Positions 34,982 through 40,915 of a stretch of DNA of 40,915 nt are shown one piece after another. A program made the translations under genes and the position numbers. Under the pieces are notes generated by a model. The model searched no databases. It worked only from the letters and a program-made list of their open reading frames with translations, and had not been told where the DNA came from. This stretch comes from Mycobacterium kyorinense. Lineage in GTDB: Bacteria; Actinomycetota; Actinomycetes; Mycobacteriales; Mycobacteriaceae. The stretch spans positions 1 through 40,915 of the forward strand of contig NZ_LZKJ01000198.1 in the NCBI RefSeq assembly GCF_001672775.1, in the 5' to 3' direction. How positions within the stretch are numbered: the stretch's first letter is position 1; every line of letters begins with the position of its first letter.

Positions 34982-36210
34982 AAAACACGTCTGCGGGAGC
35001 GCAGATAGCGCCCGTAGACAACACCGAAAAAGTCGGCCACGGCGTCGGCCACCAGCTGTGACCGGACCGTTCCCACCGTATCGAAGGCGTGGTGAGCGTT
35101 GGGTAACTCGGCGTGGCACACGGTGCGGGCCCCCGCATCGCGTAACGCCGCCGCAAAAGTCTGAGCCTGCGACCGGGGAATCAACGAGTCGTTTTCGCCG
35201 TGCAAGACGAAAAACGGCGGAGCGCCATTGTGCGCGTGCGAAATCGGCGACGCGGATTCGAACAGTCCCGGGTCGGCGGCATAGCGCTTTTGCATAACGA
35301 AGCGCTCCAAAAACGGCAGCATCAGCTCATGCATTTTCGCGGTGTCGGTGAAATCGTAGACGCCGTAGTACGGTGCGGCTGCCTGAACCGTGGTGTCGGT
35401 GTCTTCGAACCCGGGTTGCAGCCGCCCGTCGTTAGCGGTGAGCGCCGCCAACGAAGCCAGGTGAGCGCCTGCGGAGCCACCGGTGAGCGCGATGAAGTTC
35501 GGGTCGCCGCCGTAGTCGGCGATGTTGTCGCGGACCCACGCGATCGCCCGCTTGACGTCGATGATGTGGGCCGGCCAGGCCTTGCCCGGGCTCTTGCTGT
35601 AATCGATCGACACGCAGATCCAGCCGAGTTCGACCAGCCGGCCCATCAGCGGATAGGCCTGGCCCCGTTTGCCGTTGATGGTCCACCCGCCACCCGGGAC
35701 TTGGATCAGGACCGGAGCGCGGCATCCTTCCGCCAAGTCGGGATGACGCCAGATGTCCAGCAAATTGTGGCGGCCTCCCGGACCGTAGGCGATATTCGAT
35801 GTCTTGGCCGCGTAACGGCGGCGATGCCCCGCCACGTGCAGCACGCCACGGCGGGCACATTCGGGCCGGTCGGTGACGGGGTGGGACACCAAGTTGCGGA
35901 AATTCGGCCCGAAAGACTCCTCGAGCGCCGCGCCCAAGATGTGGTCGGCCCGCTGGGCCGCCCACGTCGTCGCGACCCGGCCCACCGAGAGTGGAGTCAC
36001 CCCCGACAGCGCGTGTCCGGTCACCACGTGCGGCGGGAACTCCGCCGACAACCAGCCCGCGAACCAGCCCAACAGCGATGGGGACCCGCGCAGCAGCAGC
36101 GCTCCGGTGCGATAGGCGTCGATCGGGACGGCCGCCAGCTCCCGTCCCTGTCGCAGCGCTTCGGCACCGGCCCGCGAGCACCGAGTCGTCACCGTCGTGG
36201 CCATGCTCAT
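34930..36210 (-). CDS. lipQ: Carboxylesterase LipQ (alpha/beta hydrolase)
   Basis: 426 residues of the hormone-sensitive-lipase-like esterase group. Seen: oxyanion-hole segment VPGGGWTING, nucleophile elbow GGSAGAHLA with Ser246, LHGENDSLIP with the acid residue, and NAHHAF with the catalytic His. It hydrolyses short to medium acyl esters; the natural substrate is unknown. The N-terminal ~150 residues are hydrophobic in part (LLLRGSPSLLGWFAGWL) and may touch the membrane. ATG 36210 (MSMATT) has AGGAG ten bases upstream. The longer frame to 36534 crosses the tRNA gene and is rejected. Matches Rv2485c. Confidence 0.93.
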   Translation of the reverse strand: MSMATTVTTRCSRAGAEALRQGRELAAVPIDAYRTGALLLRGSPSLLGWFAGWLSAEFPPHVVTGHALSGVTPLSVGRVATTWAAQRADHILGAALEESFGPNFRNLVSHPVTDRPECARRGVLHVAGHRRRYAAKTSNIAYGPGGRHNLLDIWRHPDLAEGCRAPVLIQVPGGGWTINGKRGQAYPLMGRLVELGWICVSIDYSKSPGKAWPAHIIDVKRAIAWVRDNIADYGGDPNFIALTGGSAGAHLASLAALTANDGRLQPGFEDTDTTVQAAAPYYGVYDFTDTAKMHELMLPFLERFVMQKRYAADPGLFESASPISHAHNGAPPFFVLHGENDSLIPRSQAQTFAAALRDAGARTVCHAELPNAHHAFDTVGTVRSQLVADAVADFFGVVYGRYLRSRRRVLRKRVTPAAPISRRATG

Positions 36211-36404
36211 AACACCGCCGCTCCTCGCAATCGGCCGTACGCGTCGCCGCCCCGGCTGCTTGAGGCCATCGGTAGCGTACGTGTGTCGCGGCTCACACAC
36301 TAGCGAATCGTCGTTCCCGCCCAGGGGATTTCGCGCGGCGTTGCGTGTCCGGGCCGAGCTTTTTGGGCGGTTGGATACACTGACCTGGGCATAAAACTTT
36401 TCCG

Positions 36405-36478
36405 GCCCCCGTAGCTCAGCTGGACAGAGCGCATGACTTCTAATCTTGTGGTCGCAGGTTCGAGTCCTGCCGGGGGCG
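36405..36478 (+). tRNA. tRNA-Arg (anticodon TCT)
   Basis: Acceptor stem GCCCCCG (36405-36411) pairs with CGGGGGC (36471-36477), followed by discriminator G. The D arm GCTC...GAGC and the T arm GCAGG-TTCGAGT-CCTGC are intact. The anticodon loop CTTCTAA places TCT at 36439-36441, decoding AGA. The anticodon stem CATGA/TCTTG has a central T-T mismatch. CCA is not fully encoded (CCG follows). Confidence 0.93.
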
Positions 36479-36545
36479 CCGACCCGCCACTGATGTGACA
36501 ACTGGGGCATTTGAGGCGCCCAGATCCAACCCACGGAGGTGCCCT

Positions 36546-37298
36546 GTGCCCGATCTCGTGCGTTACACCGTCGACAATCGCGTCGCGCTGATTACCGTCA
36601 ACGATCCCGACCGGCGCAACGCCGTCACCGCCGCGATGTCCGCGCAGCTCCGGACCGCCGTCGAGCGGGCCGAGGCCGACCCGGACGTGCACGCCGTCGT
36701 CGTCACCGGCGCCGGCAAGGCATTTTGCGCCGGAGCTGACCTGACCGCCCTGGGCGAGGCGGCCGAGGAAGGACTGTTGCAGATCTACGACGGGTTCATG
36801 GCCGTCGGCAAATGCACGCTGCCCACGATCGCGGCGGTCAACGGCGCGGCTGTCGGTGCCGGACTGAACCTGGCGCTGGCCGCCGACGTGCGCATCGCCG
36901 GGCCCGCCGCGGTGTTCGACGCCCGTTTCCAGAAGCTGGGACTGCACCCCGGCGGCGGTGCGACCTGGATGCTGCAACGGGCGGTCGGTCCACAGGTCGC
37001 CCGCGCTGCGTTGCTGTTCGGAATGCGTTTCGACGCGGAATCCGCTGTGCGCCATGGGTTGGCGCTGAGCATTGCCGATGATCCAGTGGCTGCCGCGCTG
37101 GAGTTGGCCGCCGGACCCGCATCTGCCCCGCGCGAAGTCGTGCTGCAGACCAAGGCCACGATGCGCGCCACCGCCAGCCCGGGTTCGGTTGACGACGAGC
37201 AGCATGAGGCCGCCAAACGCACCGAGCTCGGCCCGCAGGCCAACTCCATTCGGTCGCCGGAGTTCGCCGCACGGTTGGCGGCGGCGCGGCGCGGGTAA
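36546..37298 (+). CDS. echA14: Enoyl-CoA hydratase/isomerase family protein EchA14
   Basis: 250 residues of the crotonase fold. Seen: the CoA-binding AFCAGADLTAL oxyanion block, IAAVNGAAVGAGLNLALAAD, and ARFQKLGLHPGGGATWMLQR. The second block lacks the usual catalytic Glu of hydratases (GAAVGAG rather than GxxxGGG), while LHPGGG has the second-Glu position as His. It may therefore be an isomerase-like or specialised member. Start GTG 36546 has GGAGGT at 7 bases, against a longer frame from 36495 near the tRNA. It matches Rv2486. The specific acyl-CoA is unknown. Confidence 0.88.
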   Translation: MPDLVRYTVDNRVALITVNDPDRRNAVTAAMSAQLRTAVERAEADPDVHAVVVTGAGKAFCAGADLTALGEAAEEGLLQIYDGFMAVGKCTLPTIAAVNGAAVGAGLNLALAADVRIAGPAAVFDARFQKLGLHPGGGATWMLQRAVGPQVARAALLFGMRFDAESAVRHGLALSIADDPVAAALELAAGPASAPREVVLQTKATMRATASPGSVDDEQHEAAKRTELGPQANSIRSPEFAARLAAARRG

Positions 37299-37383
37299 CC
37301 GCTTAATCCGCGCACCACGACAGGCCCCGGCCAATATTGTCCGAGTGGCCGCGACGCCTTTTGCAACGGCCGGGAGGGACACC

Positions 37384-39549
37384 ATGGCGGAAACTATCGA
37401 CTCAGTCGGCCAGCAGGGGGCGGCTACTGCCTGGGAGCAGTGGCCCGGCAAGGCGTATCCGCTGGGCGCGACGTACGACGGGTCGGGCACCAATTTCGCG
37501 GTGTTCAGCGAGGTCGCCGAGAAGGTGGAACTGTGCCTGTTCGACGGCGACGGCGTGGAGTCCCGGGTGGCGTTGCTCGAAGTGGACGGGTTCGTCTGGC
37601 ACGGCTTTTTGCCCGAAGTCGAACCGGGTCAGCACTACGGCTATCGGGTGTACGGGCCGTATGACCCGGCCGCCGGGCACCGATGCAATCCGAACAAGTT
37701 GCTGATCGACCCGTACGCCAAGGCGATCGACGGCAACTTCGAGTGGGACCAGTCGCTGTTCAGTTACAACTTCGGCGATCCCGACAGCCGCAACGACGAC
37801 GACTCCGCGCCGCACATGCCCAAGGCCGTGGTGATCAACCCGTTCTTCGACTGGGGTGCCGACCGACCGCCGGGCCACGAGTACGCCGACACAGTCATCT
37901 ACGAAACGCACGTCAAGGGCCTCACACAGCTGCATCCCGACATTCCCGAGCGGATGCGCGGCACCTACGCCGGTATCGCGCACCCGGCGATCATCGAGCA
38001 TCTGCAGAGCCTGGGGATTACCGCTATCGAGCTGATGCCGGTACACCACTTTGCGAACGACTCGACGCTGGTGGACAAGGGCTTGTCAAACTACTGGGGC
38101 TACAACACGATTGGGTTTTTCGCACCTGATTTCAAGTACACCTCCAGCACCACCCCCGGCGGTCAGGTGCAAGAGTTCAAGGCCATGGTCCGCGCCCTGC
38201 ACGAAGCCGGTATCGAGGTGATACTCGACGTCGTCTACAACCACACCGCCGAGGGCAACCATCTGGGTCCGACGTTGTCGATGCGCGGGATCGACAATGC
38301 CGGCTATTACCAGCTGGTCGATGACGACCGGCAGTACTACATGGACTACACCGGAACCGGCAACAGCCTCAACGTGGGACATCCGCACACACTGCAACTG
38401 ATCATGGACTCGTTGCGGTACTGGGTCACCGAGATGCACGTCGACGGTTTCCGGTTCGACCTCGCCTCGACACTTGCCCGCGAGTTCTACGACGTCGACC
38501 GACTGTCAGCGTTTTTCGAACTGGTCCAACAAGATCCGACGGTCAGTCAGGTCAAGTTGATCGCCGAGCCGTGGGACGTGGGACCGGGCGGCTACCAGGT
38601 GGGTAATTTCCCACCGCAGTGGACCGAGTGGAACGGTAAGTTCCGCGACACCGTTCGCGATTACTGGCGGGGCGAGCCGGCGACACTTGACGAATTCGCG
38701 TCTCGGCTGACTGGCTCGGCGGATCTCTACGAACACACTGCCCGGCGCCCGGTGGCTTCGATTAACTTCGTCACCGCCCACGACGGCTTCACGCTTCGAG
38801 ACCTGGTCTCCTACAACGAGAAACACAACGAGGCCAACAAAGAAGACAACAACGACGGCGAGAGCAACAACAAGTCCTGGAACTGTGGTGTCGAAGGCCC
38901 CACCGACGATCCCGAAGTCAACGCGCTACGTGCTCGTCAGCAGCGCAACTTTCTGGCGACAACGCTGTTGTCGCAAGGCGTTCCGATGATTTCCCACGGT
39001 GACGAGCTGGGCCGTACTCAGAATGGCAACAACAACGGCTTCTGCCAGGACAATGAGCTCACCTGGGTTCATTGGGATAAGGCGGACACCGAGCTGGTTG
39101 ACTTCACGCGTCAGGTCTCCGCGCTGCGCACCGCTCACCCGGTGTTTCGCCGCCGCCGGTTCTTCAACGGGTTGCCGGTACGGCGTCGCGGCGCCGAAGG
39201 GCTACCCGACATTTCGTGGCTGCAACCTGACGGATCGGAAATGAGCGACGAGGACTGGGAGTCCGGGTTCGGTAAGTCCATCGCTGTCTACCTCAACGGC
39301 TTGGGCCTGCCCGATCTTGACAGTCGTGGGCAGCGGGTGACCGATGACTCATTTTTCCTGTGTTTCAACGCGCACCACGAACCGATAGAGTTCACGCTGC
39401 CGCCACCGGAATACGGCCAGGCCTGGATACCGGTCGTCGATACTGCCACCTTGGCCCCGAATGGCGAAGAGCAGGAGCCGATTACCGCTGGCGGCACTGT
39501 TCGCGTCGAGGCGCGGGCGATGGTGGTGCTGCAAGCCGACTCCGAGTGA
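37384..39549 (+). CDS. glgX: Glycogen debranching enzyme GlgX (isoamylase type)
   Basis: 721 residues, GH13_11. It cleaves alpha-1,6 branches of glycogen or maltodextrin. An N-terminal CBM48 domain (about 20-110: YPLGATYDGSGTNFAVFSE) is followed by the (beta/alpha)8 barrel: DVVYNHTAEGN, nucleophile Asp359 in VDGFRFDLAS, acid/base Glu395 in IAEPWDVG, and Asp467 in TAHDGFTL. A beta-sandwich C-terminal domain closes the protein. ATG 37384 has GGAGG at 7 bases. In mycobacteria the better-known copy (treX/glgX) lies with treY and treZ. This one stands alone between echA14 and citE. Confidence 0.94.
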   Translation: MAETIDSVGQQGAATAWEQWPGKAYPLGATYDGSGTNFAVFSEVAEKVELCLFDGDGVESRVALLEVDGFVWHGFLPEVEPGQHYGYRVYGPYDPAAGHRCNPNKLLIDPYAKAIDGNFEWDQSLFSYNFGDPDSRNDDDSAPHMPKAVVINPFFDWGADRPPGHEYADTVIYETHVKGLTQLHPDIPERMRGTYAGIAHPAIIEHLQSLGITAIELMPVHHFANDSTLVDKGLSNYWGYNTIGFFAPDFKYTSSTTPGGQVQEFKAMVRALHEAGIEVILDVVYNHTAEGNHLGPTLSMRGIDNAGYYQLVDDDRQYYMDYTGTGNSLNVGHPHTLQLIMDSLRYWVTEMHVDGFRFDLASTLAREFYDVDRLSAFFELVQQDPTVSQVKLIAEPWDVGPGGYQVGNFPPQWTEWNGKFRDTVRDYWRGEPATLDEFASRLTGSADLYEHTARRPVASINFVTAHDGFTLRDLVSYNEKHNEANKEDNNDGESNNKSWNCGVEGPTDDPEVNALRARQQRNFLATTLLSQGVPMISHGDELGRTQNGNNNGFCQDNELTWVHWDKADTELVDFTRQVSALRTAHPVFRRRRFFNGLPVRRRGAEGLPDISWLQPDGSEMSDEDWESGFGKSIAVYLNGLGLPDLDSRGQRVTDDSFFLCFNAHHEPIEFTLPPPEYGQAWIPVVDTATLAPNGEEQEPITAGGTVRVEARAMVVLQADSE

Positions 39550-39558
39550 CCGGGACTG

Positions 39559-40377
39559 CTACGAGCCGGAGTCGTCCGCCAGCTTCACGATCCGCTCCGC
39601 TCGCCGCAGGACCGGCGCGTCCACCATGAGACCGTCGAATGCGAACACGCCGCGGTTATCGGCGGCGGCGGCCAGGACGCGACGCGCCCACTGCGCCTGG
39701 TCGGCCGAGGGCGCATAGCCGTCGCGGATCACCGGGACCTGGCTGGGATGGATAGCAACCTTGGCGTCGAAGCCAACCGCGACGGCGTCGTCGACCTCGG
39801 CGCGTAGCCCCTCGAGGTCTTTGATGTTGAGATAGACCGAGTCGAGCGCAAGCCGGCCGTATGCCTTGGCCGCCAGCAGCGAATGCGAACGGACGTGGCG
39901 CGCCACTTCGCGGTAGCTACCGTCCGGATAGCGGTTGTTGGTGCCGCCGAGCACAGCGAACAGATCTTCGGCGCCCCACATCACCGCCACAGCATTGTCG
40001 ACGCGAACGTTCTCGGTGACCCTGAGCGCGCCGAGCGGTGACTCGACCAGCACGATGACGTCGCGCGGCGACAACGCGCCGACCTGTTCGGGCGCTTCGC
40101 ATTTGGGCAACATCACGGTGTCGTAGCGGGTACGTGCCAACGCTTCGAGGTCGGGTTGCTGGTCGGCGGTGCCGAATGGGTTGACCCGCACCACAGTGCG
40201 CGCGGGATCGAGCGGGACGTCGACGAGCGCTTGACGCGCGGCCGGCCTATCGGCGGCAGCCACCCCGTCCTCGAGGTCGAGGATCACGACATCGGCTGCG
40301 GCCGCAGCCTTTTCGAACCGCTCCGGACGGTCCGCCGGACAGAACAGCCACGCGGGCCCGGGGTTCTGCAGGCCCAT
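39559..40377 (-). CDS. citE: CitE-like beta-hydroxyacyl-CoA lyase (Rv2498c type)
   Basis: 272 residues of the HpcH/HpaI aldolase/citrate-lyase fold, a TIM barrel acting on CoA thioesters. Seen: VVILDLEDGVA (metal-binding region), RVNPFG, VMLPKCEAPEQV, VLVESPLGAL with the metal-ligand Glu, MWGAEDLFAVLGG with the metal-ligand Asp, and KVAIHPSQV. The M. tuberculosis orthologue acts as a stereospecific beta-hydroxyacyl-CoA lyase (HMG-CoA, malyl-CoA and related), not as a citrate-lyase subunit; no citrate-lyase alpha or gamma subunit gene is nearby. Its ATG overlaps the stop of the MaoC-like gene by four bases, so the two are co-translated and probably serve one pathway. Confidence 0.92.
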   Translation of the reverse strand: MGLQNPGPAWLFCPADRPERFEKAAAAADVVILDLEDGVAAADRPAARQALVDVPLDPARTVVRVNPFGTADQQPDLEALARTRYDTVMLPKCEAPEQVGALSPRDVIVLVESPLGALRVTENVRVDNAVAVMWGAEDLFAVLGGTNNRYPDGSYREVARHVRSHSLLAAKAYGRLALDSVYLNIKDLEGLRAEVDDAVAVGFDAKVAIHPSQVPVIRDGYAPSADQAQWARRVLAAAADNRGVFAFDGLMVDAPVLRRAERIVKLADDSGS

Positions 40378-40727
40378 CAGCCGCCATCCTCGGCCGGCCG
40401 CATCCGCACCATGGTCTTGCGGGTCGCGGTGGCGACGACATCTCCGTGCTGATTGCGTCCGGTGTGCGCGAACGTCACGATGCCCTCCCCTGGCCGGCTC
40501 TTGGATTCCCGCTTCTCGGTGATCACGGTTTCGGCATATAGCGTGTCGCCGTGGAACAGCGGTTTAGGAAACGCGATTTCGGAGAATCCGAGGTTGCCGA
40601 CAATCGTCCCCTGCGTCAGTTGTGCGACCGATAGGCCGACCAGTGTCGACAGCGTGAACATCGAGTTGACCAGCCGCTGATTGAACGGCGGCAGCGCATC
40701 GGAGAACGCAGCGTCCAAGTGCAGCGC
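40377..40727 (-). CDS. MaoC-like (R)-specific hydratase, 3' part (Rv2499c type)
   Basis: From 40727 to the stop this encodes 116 residues of a MaoC/hotdog hydratase: ALHLDAAFSDALPPFNQRLV, NLGFSEIAFPKPLFHGDTLY, and the tail ATRKTMVRMRP. Upstream of 40727 the frame stays open to 40847 but no longer reads like the family. The missing 5' part (WFEEFETGVRYLHR and onwards) is found on the opposite strand at 40728-40915. The two pieces join perfectly at ALHLDAA, so the gene is intact in the organism but split in this sequence. It precedes citE with an ATGA overlap. Confidence 0.85.
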   Translation of the reverse strand, partial: ALHLDAAFSDALPPFNQRLVNSMFTLSTLVGLSVAQLTQGTIVGNLGFSEIAFPKPLFHGDTLYAETVITEKRESKSRPGEGIVTFAHTGRNQHGDVVATATRKTMVRMRPAEDGG

Positions 40728-40913
40728 GGATTGTGGTTCGAGGAGTTCGAAACCGGTGTGCGCTATCTGCACCGTCCCGGCCGGACGATCACCGAAGCCG
40801 ACAATGTGCTGTTCACGACGTTGACGATGAATACCCAGGCGCTGCACTTGGACGCTGCGTTCTCCGATGCGCTGCCGCCGTTCAATCAGCGGCTGGTCAA
40901 CTCGATGTTCACG
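40653..40913. repeat. 75-bp perfect inverted repeat with 111-bp spacer at the window end
   Basis: Bases 40653-40727 are the exact reverse complement of 40839-40913. The spacer (40728-40838) is unique and codes for the N-terminal part of the MaoC-like protein. The last two bases of the window (40914-40915) break the match. This is the geometry of a fold-back (inverted) chimera. Confidence 0.9.
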
Positions 40914-40915
40914 AC
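40728..40915 (+). CDS. MaoC-like hydratase, 5' part in inverted orientation (partial)
   Basis: Frame 40728 reads GLWFEEFETGVRYLHRPGRT, then ITEADNVLFTTLTMNTQ, then ALHLDAAFSDALPPFNQ and NSMFT up to the window edge. The first 37 residues supply exactly what the minus-strand piece lacks, and the rest repeats it. MNTQxLHxD is the conserved catalytic block of this hydratase family. The true start codon lies a few residues further upstream and is absent. Placement on the plus strand is probably an artefact. Confidence 0.75.

Noticed and set aside
36411..36534. Extended lipQ reading frame through the tRNA
   Set aside because: The additional ~108 residues come from the antisense of tRNA-Arg and its flanks; the start at 36210 has a proper ribosome-binding site.

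Overview
The window is high-GC actinobacterial chromosome, almost certainly from a non-tuberculous Mycobacterium. Gene content and order follow the M. tuberculosis Rv2463-Rv2499c stretch: lipP, nei, rpiB, the Rv2466c nitroreductase, pepN, Rv2468c, ctaJ, the HNH protein Rv2469c, glbO, aglA, the Rv2475c thioesterase, gdh, ettA, ssb, plsB2, plsC, Rv2484c, lipQ, tRNA-Arg, echA14, citE and Rv2499c. These assignments come from recognising the protein sequences, not from a search. Relative to that backbone, extra blocks sit at 5.45-10.7 kb, 11.5-13.5 kb, 16.3-16.9 kb, 24.9-29.2 kb and 37.4-39.5 kb.

Layout. 0-0.6 kb: gene fragments in contradictory orientations (lipP tail, a secreted Gly/Pro-rich protein), read as a fold-back junction. 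0.7-2.7 kb: a tight minus-strand operon nitroreductase-rpiB-nei behind a SigH-type promoter, divergent from pepN. 5.4-10.7 kb: an accessory island, all on the minus strand, with an EspC-like protein, two EspA/EspE-like proteins that share a 162-residue N-terminal module but have unrelated C-terminal domains (one a DUF1023 alpha/beta hydrolase), and three small membrane proteins between them. Two of its promoters share both boxes and a third shares the -10. This looks like a type VII secretion polymorphic-effector cassette and is the best candidate for an under-described system. 10.8-14.2 kb: DUF5130 protein, CtaJ, an XRE-cupin regulator divergent from a nitrilase/membrane-protein pair over a perfect 14-bp-arm palindrome, then the HNH protein. 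14.3-16.9 kb: glbO-aglA and a mazEF toxin-antitoxin pair. 17.1-24.7 kb: thioesterase, giant NAD-glutamate dehydrogenase, EttA and SSB. 24.9-29.2 kb: LprG-like lipoprotein, divergent MHS transporter, CopD-CtaG fusion. 29.3-36.2 kb: glycerolipid acylation genes (plsB, plsC, WS/DGAT) and esterase lipQ. 36.4-40.9 kb: tRNA-Arg(TCT), echA14, glgX, citE and a MaoC-like gene split onto both strands.

How the genes work together. PlsB, PlsC (acyltransferase fused to a HAD phosphatase) and the WS/DGAT-like protein could carry glycerol-3-phosphate through phosphatidate and diacylglycerol to triacylglycerol. The nitroreductase, pentose-phosphate isomerase and Nei glycosylase form a plausible thiol/oxidative-stress operon. 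CtaJ and CopD-CtaG relate to the aa3 oxidase and copper. CitE with the MaoC-like protein suggests acyl-CoA breakdown. AglA and GlgX act on alpha-glucans.

Both ends of the window carry the same kind of anomaly: a gene whose two parts lie on opposite strands within a few hundred bases. At the right end this comes with a perfect 75-bp inverted repeat. The simplest reading is fold-back chimerism at contig ends, so the outer ~350 and ~190 bases should not be trusted as native arrangement.
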